Counted from the first letter of the stretch, positions 6,661 through 15,039 are shown. The stretch is DNA of 15,406 nucleotides from JBDIBA01 sp039812705 (GCA_039812705.1 JBDIBA010000041.1:1-15406); one strand, 5' to 3'. Translations and numbers: made by a program. Notes: generated from the letters alone by a model not told the origin.

Positions 6661-9600
6661 TCAATGACCTACCGATGCCGAGAGCGTCCAAGTCGATTGA
6701 TAGCGCCCAGCCGGTTGGAGATAGTCAACCTTGGCGTGGAACGACATCGTGACGGCAGAACCGACAGCCAAATTGTCATAGATCGCAGTCGAGCCGGACG
6801 TTCCAGCTACCTTGCCGCCGCTGAACTGCGTTGTTGGGCTACCTGCGCCACCGCTTACACCTATACCCCAAGTGTTTGCAGGCATTGATGCCGGTAACAC
6901 GCCAGCGGTTCCCAACATTGAAAATGTTGTTGCACCTTTTGTCATCGATCCAAGTGACGCCAACACCGTCTGACCATTGAGGTTGCCAGACGAGGCAAGG
7001 GTTCGCGTTGCGGAACCCGACGTTGCAACCGATGGGTCGACGCTGACCCTTGAGGTGCCCGACAGTCCAGCAGTTGAAACTGCCATCAAAGGTGCACGGA
7101 AACCAGCTTGGCCAAATGCAGGCTGGTTTCCTGGACCATTTGTTTGAAATGTGTTCGTGTGACCAAAGGTTTGCAGTGTTGAAGATCCGTCCAACAAGTC
7201 AACTTCAACCTGGCGAGGGCCTTGCGCTGCAGGGGAAAGGTTCTCGATGACGAATGCGTACGTGGTGTTCGCACGCAACGTTTCCTCTGTGGGCAAATTG
7301 ATTATGAAACCAGAAGCATCTAGCGATATTGCCGGACTTTGGCTAGTTCCATATTTGGCAGCAATCGTTGGAGTGCCCGTTGCGCTAGTTAGCGGAACCC
7401 AGATATGTTGCACAGGCACTGTTGTGGCCGTCTTGAATGACAACAACATCTGGTTAGCGGTGTGGCCCGGGGCACCTGGAATAAAGCGCAACTCTGCTGC
7501 ACTCAAGTGGATGGTTTGATCGCCAACATTGACCAAGCGAATGCGCCCAGCGTCTCGGTCTATGAAGTACATGTTGTTCGCAAAGATTGCGAGACCAACA
7601 ACACGGCCAATCTTGGTTGTTGTTGCTGTTCCGTTGAGTGAATAACCCTTTGTGCCAGTTCCAGCTTGAACAAAGAACTCGTTGTTTGTTCCAACTCCCG
7701 TTATTCGCCCAGAGTTGTCGCCAATGTAGACATCGAGGTCGTTGCCGACAGCAACTGCGGTCGGTGCATTTAACTGTGCATCGCGCGCATAAGTGGCACC
7801 TGATGAACCAGCTAAACCGGTTCCGGCGATAGTCGAGGTGAATCCAGCCGAGTCGATTGCACGAACGCGGTTGTTGTTGGTGTCGGCAACATAGACAGTG
7901 TCGAACTTGTCCGAAGCAATACCTGTAGGCGCATTGAACTGTGCAGCACTTGCTTGGCCACCATCTCCACTGAAACCAGCATTGCCAGTTCCGGCAAATG
8001 TTGTGATGTTGGCGCCAATTACTATTCGCCGCACCTTGTTTGCACCTTTATCGGTCACCAACAACGAACCATCATTGAGTCGCGCGATTCCGTAGGGCTC
8101 AACAAAGGTCGCGTTGGTTGCAAGTCCACCGTCGCCGGTGCTTCCGCTAGCGCCGGTTCCAGCAATGGTTGAGATCACTCCAGCTGCAGTGATCTTCTTT
8201 ACTTGTCGAGCATCAGTATCGGTGTAGTACTTGTCGCCTGTCGATGGATCCAAGAGCATTCCTTGGATTTTGTTCGCGCCAGCAGAAGCTGCGCCAGGTG
8301 CGGTTTCCATGGTGAGGCGACTGCCTTCGGCCAAAGCAATGCGTCCAGGGTCAGAGTTCAAGAACACGTCGTTGCTAGCGTTGACAGCTATCCCGCTGCC
8401 GCTATCAGGTGCAATGCGTGCAAATTGCTGGGACATCGATGTTGGCTGGAACTGGTTTGTTGTCCATACACTGTTGTCGACTATTCCTCTAACTCGTCCG
8501 TCGAAGCCTTCAACAACCAATGGGTACTTGTTTAATGGCTCGAAGGTGATCGAAACGGGTTGTGCAATGCGTGCCGAAACGGGTGCGCCGTCATTTGGCG
8601 AGCCGCTAGCTGCTCCCGAACCTGCAATGGTCGAAATGTTGCCACCCACCACAAATTTTCGCATGCGATTGTTGTCTTTGTCAGCCACGATCCACTCGTT
8701 CGGCTGGTCGGTGGCAACTATTGAACTCGGAGCGTTGAGACGTGCCGAAGTTGCCAAGGCACCATCGCCACTGAAGCCACCGACACCAAGCGTTCCGGCA
8801 ACAGTTGACATGGTTCCATTGGAAACGCGACGTATTGCGTGATTGTTGGTGTCTGCAATGAGCAGCGTGCCGTCGCGATCTGCACCAATCCCGCGTGCAC
8901 CATTGAGCTGCGCCGAAGTAGCCGGCCCGCCATCGCCGGAACTGCCGGCAACACCGGTTCCTGCCACCGTCAACACTGCCCAATTGGCAACGACGTTCAC
9001 GTTAATGACCTTGTTGGGGAACGCCACATAGAATGTCCCGGAGGGACTGCCAAAGTCTGGCGCAATGCCGACTGCACCCGAATAGTCAAAAGAGCTTGTG
9101 AGCGCGCCGTCTACCGTTGGCCCGCCTTTGATGCCCGCAACCGTTGTAATCGTCCCGTCGGCGTCGATCATGCGAATTGTTCCGGCCGTGGAATTGAGCA
9201 AATACAGCTCGCCACGGCGACCGAGCGTCATTGCATTTGTTCCACCAATGCCCGCGGCTGCAGCTGGGCCGCCGTCACCAGAAACGAAGTTCGTTCCATT
9301 TCCTGCAAAGGCTTCGTACTTGCCGGTGACGAGATTCGTCCGAGCAATACTGGTGCCGTCAACCAGCGAGTAACTGAAGTTTGCCCCAGCAACAACTTGT
9401 TGTGCCGGAGCGCTATCTGATGCCCAACCTTCACGCACGCCGCCTGTAGTTACTGGAACTTCAGTAGTGCCGACGGTAATGCTGACGGTTGCATTGGAAC
9501 AAAGTGTGCGTGTTGTATCGCAAGCGCGGTAAGTAACTGAGTCTGCGCCTGTGTAACCACTTGCAGACGTGTACTGCAAACGCGTTATTGCTGCGTCGTA

Positions 9601-12600
9601 GCTGTCTTTCCAAATACCGGCCGTTCCGTGACTTGGGCCGCTGACAATATTGGTCAGCGTTGCATCGATTGCTCCATCGAAATCTGAGTCGTTGGAGTTG
9701 ATTGACCACTCGGCCATCTGATTAGTGGTGGCAGTCAATGTGTCGTTGTTGATGAACGGTGCTTGAGCAGCAACGTTTTTGATTGCGCGAATGCGGTTCG
9801 AACCCAGGTCGCTAACCAGCACATCTGCGCCGCGAATAGTCAATGCCAGAGGGCCGTTTAGCGTTGCATCTACCGCGTAGCCGTCGTCGCCAGAATCGCC
9901 ATTGGCCCCTGTTCCGGCAATTGTGTAGATGTTGCCGCCGGGCTGGAATGTCCGCACGCGGTTTCCCCATAGTTCGGCGACATAGACTGTCCCGTCAGGC
10001 CCAACTGCAACAGCACGCGGTCGGTCTAGAACCGCAGTTGTAGCAGCAATATTGTCGCCCGTGCCCGCGCCGCCACCGGCAACAGTTGAAATTATCCCGC
10101 CATGGATTCGCCGCACGCGATTGTCATCAGCGTCGGCAAGGAATATGTCTCCGTTAGGTCCAGCAGCCAGCGAAAAGATTCGGTTGAAGGTTGCACTTGC
10201 AACAAGCCCCCCATCGCCGCCTGTGGTTCTAGTTCCGCTGTTGCCGGCGTATGCGTGAATTGTTCCACCGGCGCTTACCGAGACAAGGGTTCCATTGTCG
10301 AGTGCTACCAGCAGCAAATCGTTGTTGGGATTCATTGCAACGTTGGACTGCGGCAACAGCACTATTGCATTCACATTTGCCGCAAAGCCAGACACAACCG
10401 TGGTGATGATGCCATTTGGCGCAACCTTACGGATCCGTTGTGAATACATCTCAGCGATGTAAGCGCTGCCATCGGGCCCAAACACGGTATTTGCAACACC
10501 GCCCACGGTTGCAGATGTTGCTGGCCCACCATCACCGGTTGCCCCGCCAGTAAATGGAGGTTGGCCGGCAAAGACGGTTGTGTGATTATTGGGATCAACT
10601 TTGAACACGGCACCTACAGCAGTATCAGATGCATAAACGTTGCCAAATGCGTCGGTTGACAAAGAGTTCAGGTCAGCAAAACCTGCGCTGGTCCTGCCCC
10701 CAACGGCAAACGCGCCATTTCCTGCAATGGAGTTAATGGTGCCACTAGCAACTTTGCGAATGCGGCCGTTGTCGCGGTCGTTAATGATCAAATTGCCTGA
10801 TGCGTCAAAGCGGACAGATTCAGGATTTGCCATCGTCGCCGACATGGCTGGCCCGCCATCGCCAGATGCGCCTTGTGTACCCGTGCCGGCAAATGTTGTA
10901 ATGATGTTCGTTGAAAGGTCGACCTTGCGCACTGCGTTGTTCCAAGTGTCAGCAATCAACAAGTTGTTGGCGTCATCTATTGATACGCCGTGCACACCAG
11001 ATGTTTCAGCGCCAGAAACTGGGCCTCCGTCACCGCCGTAACCCCAATCTGGTCCGGTAAACACAGACGGCGTAGAGCTGCCGTTGGGAATCTTGTAAAT
11101 GGTGTTTGCATCTTGTGAAGCAACGTACAGATCACCAGTCGCGCCGTGGTAGGCAACGTCTTCTGGCAAGGTCATTCCAGTTGCAACATCACTAACGGTT
11201 CGCGATCCAGGACTGCCAACTGCTTTTACAACCTTGTTGTTGTCAGCGTCTGCAATGTAAAGCGTGTTTGGTGAAGTCGTTGTGTTAAATACCAGACCTT
11301 CGGGACCACTCAAACCCGTGACTTCGGCAGAGATAATGCCCGTTGAACCGTCTATCCGCAGAACTCGATTCGCCCAACGCTCAGAAACGTATATGTTGCC
11401 TGCCGAGTCCACCGCCAAGCCGTTGGGTTCTAGCAGCCCGCTTGCAGTCGCAGCGCCGCCTAAAGTGGCACCTGCCATTACTCCGTTGCCCGCGACTCGG
11501 CGGATCATGTTGGTTGTTGTATCCAGGCGAAGCACGGTACGTGTCAGGCCATCAGTTATGTACACGTAGTTTCCTGAAGTTGCAATTGAGCTGGGCAACA
11601 TGCGAACGCTTGTGGCTGATACATCTGTCGTTGGGACGATGTCGTGATTGCCTGCAACTTGTTCGATCAGTTGCTCTTGAATCCCCATCGCCGGGGCAGT
11701 TGCCACGTCGACATCGGTTGTGTTGTTGCGCGTATGGATTGTTGGCGTGTAACTACTGACGTTGCGATGAAACTTCAGTCCGCTTAGCCCGAGAACAACG
11801 TTGGTCCCAGTTGAGATGCTCTGCGGGCTGGGGAATTGGTAGCGCATTACGCCTTCACTCATTCGCAGTTGTGCGCGGCCACCAGTTGGGATGCCGCCGA
11901 TGTTTGGTGCACTCAAGTCTCCGCCGATGTCAGCTTGGTTTGCACCCGAACCGCTGCGGTTTACGGTCCAGGTTTCACCCGTTGGCGCGGTCCACGAAAG
12001 CACCGAACCAACACGAGCATCTGCTGCGTCGAAAACTTGTTTGATTGGTCCGTCGATGGCGTTGCGAATTTCGGCGTGATAGATCGCCGCGGGTTGAACG
12101 CTGTTACCTGTATAGTTCGACCCGATCTCGACCAGATCACTCGAGCTGCGGCGCGATGTAGGGCCTGTCGCGGTTCCAAGCAACGTCCAAGTTTGGCCGT
12201 TGTCACCGACGTAGAAACCAATTAATCCATCGCTAATGCGATGCGTCACCCGCAGCCAGTGAGCACTGCCAGGCGCCCACCCGGTCGGCAACGGGTGTGC
12301 CATGTAGCTTTGATTTCCACTCGAATCCCAAATGGGAAACTCCAACTGATTGAGCACGTTGATGGTCATGGAATACGAAGGGTCATTTGACCGCTTGGCA
12401 ACAACATGCCTGACAACCCCGCTGTACCAATCGGGGTAAGCAACCTTGGCTCTGATGTCCAGGTCACCTGTTGGAAAGTTGTTGTTAACCGAACTGGGGG
12501 TAGATGCGTAGTTACCCGACGATGTGTCAGACAACAACAAGGCCCGGTTTCCCGGGCTGACATCGGCACCTACGGGCACCGTTGCGCGGACCTCTGTGAG

Positions 12601-12825
12601 GGTCGATGTGGTGGAGGTCGTCGCCTGAATATCAATGCGGTTACCCGAAGCGCCCTTAACGTGCTCGCTGAGGTATGCAGAGACCCCGCTCAAGGTTCCG
12701 GCGCTGGCAGGCGCCGCCCAGCCGCCCACGGTAACCAGCGTGACAATCAATACCACCAGCGCTTTTCGGGCACGATTAGCTAAGACAGCCTGTTTATTTA
12801 GGTGTCTGCGTTGGTAGCCCATCAT
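6661..12825 (-). CDS. Giant secreted multi-NHL beta-propeller protein with WxL-like C-terminus
   Basis: A 2054-residue exported protein. Domains: signal peptide (1-42, ending PASAG); a beta domain split by a LamG/concanavalin-like insertion (about 110-260), resuming to about 375; about 12 NHL blades (about 388-1016); an Ig/cadherin-like module (about 1020-1120, with NDSDFDGAID and YTGADSVTYRACD); about 12 more blades (about 1130-1766); a beta domain (about 1770-1895); and a WxL-like domain (1905-2054). Blades follow AGTG..G.SGDGGPAT.A.LN.P.G then ..VYVADT.NNRVR.ID. Twelve blades would make two six-bladed propellers on each side. NHL propellers usually bind proteins or glycans. The end PAGRYQSTWTLSASV fits the distal WxL motif that holds such proteins to the cell wall. 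Tandem ATGs at 12825 and 12822 give either start. The gene is divergent from smpB and heads the surface-protein operon. Its ligand is unknown. Confidence 0.88.
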   Translation of the reverse strand: MMGYQRRHLNKQAVLANRARKALVVLIVTLVTVGGWAAPASAGTLSGVSAYLSEHVKGASGNRIDIQATTSTTSTLTEVRATVPVGADVSPGNRALLLSDTSSGNYASTPSSVNNNFPTGDLDIRAKVAYPDWYSGVVRHVVAKRSNDPSYSMTINVLNQLEFPIWDSSGNQSYMAHPLPTGWAPGSAHWLRVTHRISDGLIGFYVGDNGQTWTLLGTATGPTSRRSSSDLVEIGSNYTGNSVQPAAIYHAEIRNAIDGPIKQVFDAADARVGSVLSWTAPTGETWTVNRSGSGANQADIGGDLSAPNIGGIPTGGRAQLRMSEGVMRYQFPSPQSISTGTNVVLGLSGLKFHRNVSSYTPTIHTRNNTTDVDVATAPAMGIQEQLIEQVAGNHDIVPTTDVSATSVRMLPSSIATSGNYVYITDGLTRTVLRLDTTTNMIRRVAGNGVMAGATLGGAATASGLLEPNGLAVDSAGNIYVSERWANRVLRIDGSTGIISAEVTGLSGPEGLVFNTTTSPNTLYIADADNNKVVKAVGSPGSRTVSDVATGMTLPEDVAYHGATGDLYVASQDANTIYKIPNGSSTPSVFTGPDWGYGGDGGPVSGAETSGVHGVSIDDANNLLIADTWNNAVRKVDLSTNIITTFAGTGTQGASGDGGPAMSATMANPESVRFDASGNLIINDRDNGRIRKVASGTINSIAGNGAFAVGGRTSAGFADLNSLSTDAFGNVYASDTAVGAVFKVDPNNHTTVFAGQPPFTGGATGDGGPATSATVGGVANTVFGPDGSAYIAEMYSQRIRKVAPNGIITTVVSGFAANVNAIVLLPQSNVAMNPNNDLLLVALDNGTLVSVSAGGTIHAYAGNSGTRTTGGDGGLVASATFNRIFSLAAGPNGDIFLADADDNRVRRIHGGIISTVAGGGAGTGDNIAATTAVLDRPRAVAVGPDGTVYVAELWGNRVRTFQPGGNIYTIAGTGANGDSGDDGYAVDATLNGPLALTIRGADVLVSDLGSNRIRAIKNVAAQAPFINNDTLTATTNQMAEWSINSNDSDFDGAIDATLTNIVSGPSHGTAGIWKDSYDAAITRLQYTSASGYTGADSVTYRACDTTRTLCSNATVSITVGTTEVPVTTGGVREGWASDSAPAQQVVAGANFSYSLVDGTSIARTNLVTGKYEAFAGNGTNFVSGDGGPAAAAGIGGTNAMTLGRRGELYLLNSTAGTIRMIDADGTITTVAGIKGGPTVDGALTSSFDYSGAVGIAPDFGSPSGTFYVAFPNKVINVNVVANWAVLTVAGTGVAGSSGDGGPATSAQLNGARGIGADRDGTLLIADTNNHAIRRVSNGTMSTVAGTLGVGGFSGDGALATSARLNAPSSIVATDQPNEWIVADKDNNRMRKFVVGGNISTIAGSGAASGSPNDGAPVSARIAQPVSITFEPLNKYPLVVEGFDGRVRGIVDNSVWTTNQFQPTSMSQQFARIAPDSGSGIAVNASNDVFLNSDPGRIALAEGSRLTMETAPGAASAGANKIQGMLLDPSTGDKYYTDTDARQVKKITAAGVISTIAGTGASGSTGDGGLATNATFVEPYGIARLNDGSLLVTDKGANKVRRIVIGANITTFAGTGNAGFSGDGGQASAAQFNAPTGIASDKFDTVYVADTNNNRVRAIDSAGFTSTIAGTGLAGSSGATYARDAQLNAPTAVAVGNDLDVYIGDNSGRITGVGTNNEFFVQAGTGTKGYSLNGTATTTKIGRVVGLAIFANNMYFIDRDAGRIRLVNVGDQTIHLSAAELRFIPGAPGHTANQMLLSFKTATTVPVQHIWVPLTSATGTPTIAAKYGTSQSPAISLDASGFIINLPTEETLRANTTYAFVIENLSPAAQGPRQVEVDLLDGSSTLQTFGHTNTFQTNGPGNQPAFGQAGFRAPLMAVSTAGLSGTSRVSVDPSVATSGSATRTLASSGNLNGQTVLASLGSMTKGATTFSMLGTAGVLPASMPANTWGIGVSGGAGSPTTQFSGGKVAGTSGSTAIYDNLAVGSAVTMSFHAKVDYLQPAGRYQSTWTLSASVGH

Positions 12826-12839
12826 TTCTCAATCGGCAT
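12822..12839 (-). other. Possible five-codon upstream ORF (MPIEK)
   Basis: ATG at 12839 opens a five-codon reading frame. Its TGA overlaps the tandem start codons of the giant gene, sharing bases with both ATGs in AAATGATG. It could act in translational coupling or re-initiation. It is very short and could be chance. Confidence 0.2.
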
Positions 12840-12913
12840 TTTGGTGGGACCACTTAAATTCCTTAGGTGATCGCTTCGAGGCAAGTTCCTGATCGGAGAA
12901 TGTTTTGATGCTC

Positions 12914-12919
12914 TAACCT
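12914..12919 (+). promoter_or_regulatory. Possible -10 box for smpB
   Basis: TAACCT matches TANNNT and ends eight bases before the smpB ATG at 12928, a spacing that would give a leaderless or near-leaderless mRNA. No Shine-Dalgarno sequence is visible in front of this ATG, which fits. No good -35 box is seen. Confidence 0.35.
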
Positions 12920-12927
12920 TGGTTGCC

Positions 12928-13407
12928 ATGGCAGGTACAAAGGGCATTGAAATCGTCGCCCAAAATCGCCGAGCCCGACACGATTATGAAATTGAAGCCA
13001 CCTTCGAGGCAGGAATGGTGCTCAAAGGCGCCGAAGTTAAGTCTTTGCGCGAGGGCAAAGCACAGCTTCGCGAATCATTTGCCCGAATCGACGGTGGCGA
13101 AGTTTGGGTAATTCAAATGCACATAAGCCCGTGGGCAAACGCCACCGGCTGGGGTGCAGTCGACACCGATCGCCGGCGAAAGCTGCTTCTCAACGCCAAA
13201 GAGATCGACGAGATTCACCGCAAGACCACTCAACAGAGCTTCACGCTCGTTCCACTCAGCATCTACTTCAAGAACGGCCGTGCAAAAGTAGAACTAGCCC
13301 TTGCGCGCGGTCGCAAGAACTACGACAAGCGCCATGCAATTGCAGCTCGCGACGTTGCCCGCGAGGTCGCTCGCGACATCAGCGGCGCCAAGACTCACGG
13401 CCGCTGA
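12928..13407 (+). CDS. smpB: SsrA-binding protein SmpB
   Basis: A 159-residue RNA-binding protein that carries tmRNA to stalled ribosomes in trans-translation. Family motifs are NRRARHDY (13-20), GAEVKSLR (34-41), DRRRKLLL (81-88), LVPLSIYF (107-114), and GRAKVELALARGRKNYDKR (117-135). The C-terminal tail is basic and helical and would occupy the empty mRNA channel. The length is normal. I chose the ATG at 12928 because it starts MAGTKGIEIVAQNRR, as in relatives; a TTG three codons upstream is possible. It is divergent from the giant surface-protein gene. Its RNA partner gene ssrA lies 1.6 kb downstream on the same strand, separated by an unknown gene and a decayed copy of this gene's own 3' end. 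Confidence 0.97.
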   Translation: MAGTKGIEIVAQNRRARHDYEIEATFEAGMVLKGAEVKSLREGKAQLRESFARIDGGEVWVIQMHISPWANATGWGAVDTDRRRKLLLNAKEIDEIHRKTTQQSFTLVPLSIYFKNGRAKVELALARGRKNYDKRHAIAARDVAREVARDISGAKTHGR

Positions 13408-13420
13408 ACAGCGGCGCGGG

Positions 13421-14731
13421 TTAGGTCAAGTCGAGACATGGTGCGTTTCGCATTGAAGACACCGGTGCAATTTCGAGAGCCGCATTGGCACGCTCTACTG
13501 CACGCCGTGACACTCCTTGTCCGGGACTGACGCGAAAGCGGGTCTGCATGAACATGACATCGAGCGCGATGTTTGTTTGTTCAACTCGTTCGAATCTCGA
13601 TCGCGGTTCGTCTCGCAAGAGCGGCGCGGTTAGTCCGTGACCATGTTGGGCTGCCCATAACGCCGCAGGAATAAGCGCTGCTGCGGCCTCCTGTGCGTGT
13701 GTACTTCCCAAGCTACGAATCCCGAATACGGCTTCGATCACATCTTTGCGATCGGTTGCAATTGCAGCTGCAATCCTCGCCAACAAAGCCTCACGTTCGG
13801 CCACCATTGGCTTGCGCGCAGATTCAATTGCGCGCAAGTGTGCGTCGGCGACAATTTCAACATTGGCGTTGTTTGGTTGAGCCGCTTTCATCAGTCGAAC
13901 CAAGTCAGCCTTGGTGACCGTTAGTAAGTCTGGATTCTTGTAGGTGTCTTCCATCCAGCGCTCGTCGATCACCTCGAGAACGTCATTTTTCAATTGATCG
14001 ATCCGGTCCTTGTTCGCATCGAAGGCACGAAGTGCTGCAATCGGTTCAGCCAGGGTTTCGGGCTTGATTTCATCGGGTTTCTCTGCAGCGGCAGGCAATT
14101 TCGTGTGCGCCGCAGCTCTTGTTGGCCGACCTCCTGGTACCGACTTCGTCCCCGATGATTTTGGTTTCATCCGCTCACGAGTGGGCTTTGATCGTTTGAC
14201 TTTGTAACCGGTTTCTGGAATCACAACCGGAACGATTGCAACTTCACCGGAAGCCGATGTATTCGGAAGTTGCGATGGAGACTTTGCATCACCTGCAAAT
14301 ACTCTTGACGGATCAAAAGGCGTAAAAGAAAACTGAACTTCGCTACCAGCTTCAAGTCGCGACTTGACCAAGCGTGCCTTGGCCATCGCCCTTCGTTCAC
14401 CATCTCTGTCCCCTTGGCGGAAACTTGCAATGGGAACCAAGCCATCTGCTCTTTCCCAAACAAGAACCCTCAGCTGGCCGAGATCAATTGCAAAGAACTC
14501 GCTCTTTGCAGAGTCTGGGGAAAGTGCATGCCTTTCATCGACCATCTCTTTTGTCACACGCGTCAATGCAGCTAGTACTCGAAGCTTTTCGAGCCGGTTC
14601 AACGATTTCTTGGGCCCCAGCCACTCCCCTTGCGCAGCCCTACCAAAGGCCACATCAAGCCATTTCAGGCCATCTTGTCTGAGGGATTTTGAGCGCTTCG
14701 TCTGCGGGTTCACCGCCAAAGCGTGTTGCAA
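13421..14731 (-). CDS. Protein of unknown function between smpB and ssrA
   Basis: 436 residues from a TTG start; not recognised. The N-terminal part (about 15-70) looks helical and contains GLKWLDVAFGRAAQGEWLGP. A mixed region (about 75-175) includes FFAIDLGQLRVLVWERADGL. A basic, Pro/Lys/Arg-rich linker (about 177-225) follows. The C-terminal part (about 228-420) is mainly helical, with an Ala-rich run EAAAALIPAALWAAQHGHG. There is no signal peptide or membrane helix, so it is probably cytosolic. The frame is open back to a TGA at 14759-14761 with no ATG or GTG before the TTG. That boundary falls within a few bases of where the decayed smpB copy begins. The 5' end may therefore be truncated by a rearrangement, with translation from TTG 14731, TTG 14719 or GTG 14713, or not at all. 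It ends 13 bp past the smpB stop, tail to tail. Confidence 0.6.
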   Translation of the reverse strand: MQHALAVNPQTKRSKSLRQDGLKWLDVAFGRAAQGEWLGPKKSLNRLEKLRVLAALTRVTKEMVDERHALSPDSAKSEFFAIDLGQLRVLVWERADGLVPIASFRQGDRDGERRAMAKARLVKSRLEAGSEVQFSFTPFDPSRVFAGDAKSPSQLPNTSASGEVAIVPVVIPETGYKVKRSKPTRERMKPKSSGTKSVPGGRPTRAAAHTKLPAAAEKPDEIKPETLAEPIAALRAFDANKDRIDQLKNDVLEVIDERWMEDTYKNPDLLTVTKADLVRLMKAAQPNNANVEIVADAHLRAIESARKPMVAEREALLARIAAAIATDRKDVIEAVFGIRSLGSTHAQEAAAALIPAALWAAQHGHGLTAPLLRDEPRSRFERVEQTNIALDVMFMQTRFRVSPGQGVSRRAVERANAALEIAPVSSMRNAPCLDLT

Positions 14732-14766
14732 GATCGTCTGAATTTGCCAACCACGGCCTCATCCAT

Positions 14767-14909
14767 CTCAGCATCTACTTCAAGGACGGCCGTGCAAAAA
14801 TGGAAGTGGCCCTTGCACGGCCGGTCACAAGAATTACCTCACACGCCATGCGATTGCGGCTAGCGAGGTTGCCCGCGACTTCGGCGGTGCAGAAACTGGC
14901 GACTGCTAA
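14767..14909 (+). pseudogene. Decayed partial copy of the smpB 3' end
   Basis: This stretch aligns with smpB 13255 to about 13396. The first 52 bases differ at about seven positions by eye, and the whole is roughly 80-85% identical. It encodes LSIYFKDGRAKMEVALAR, then a two-base insertion shifts the frame. The continuing homology KNYLTRHAIAASEVARDFGG lies in the new frame and ends at TAA 14907-14909. About 12 bases of the intact copy are missing near the end. There is no start codon and the first two thirds of the gene are absent. It lies between the unknown minus-strand gene and ssrA. Confidence 0.85.
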
Positions 14910-15039
14910 AAGCTCGGGAATGCGCGACGCCTTGTCGTTGTTATCCTTGACAGCGGATTGTTGGAACAATTCGCATGCCCTTTGAAAACTCGGTACAACG
15001 CTTTCCTCGCGTTTCATGTGCTGAATTGCACCACAACAC
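14910..15039 (+). promoter_or_regulatory. ssrA upstream region
   Basis: A 130-base gap before the tmRNA gene with no credible ORF. It must hold the ssrA promoter unless transcription enters from further upstream. A perfect TTGACA lies at 14947-14952, but no convincing TANNNT box sits 16-18 bases after it. A second TTGAAA at 14982-14987 also lacks a partner. Confidence 0.3.

Noticed and set aside
6661..12825. Repeated DNA in the giant gene as a possible CRISPR array or satellite
   Set aside because: The repeats are protein-level NHL blades with diverged nucleotide sequence and irregular spacing, and the frame is open throughout.
13408..13430. GCGCGGGTTAGG after smpB as a copy of the ssrA 3' end (attachment site)
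   Set aside because: Only about seven bases match the tmRNA T arm, too short to distinguish from chance.
14947..14952. TTGACA as the ssrA -35 box
   Set aside because: No convincing -10 box lies 16-18 bases downstream, and the tmRNA 5' end is about 90 bases away, so it is not called as a defined promoter.
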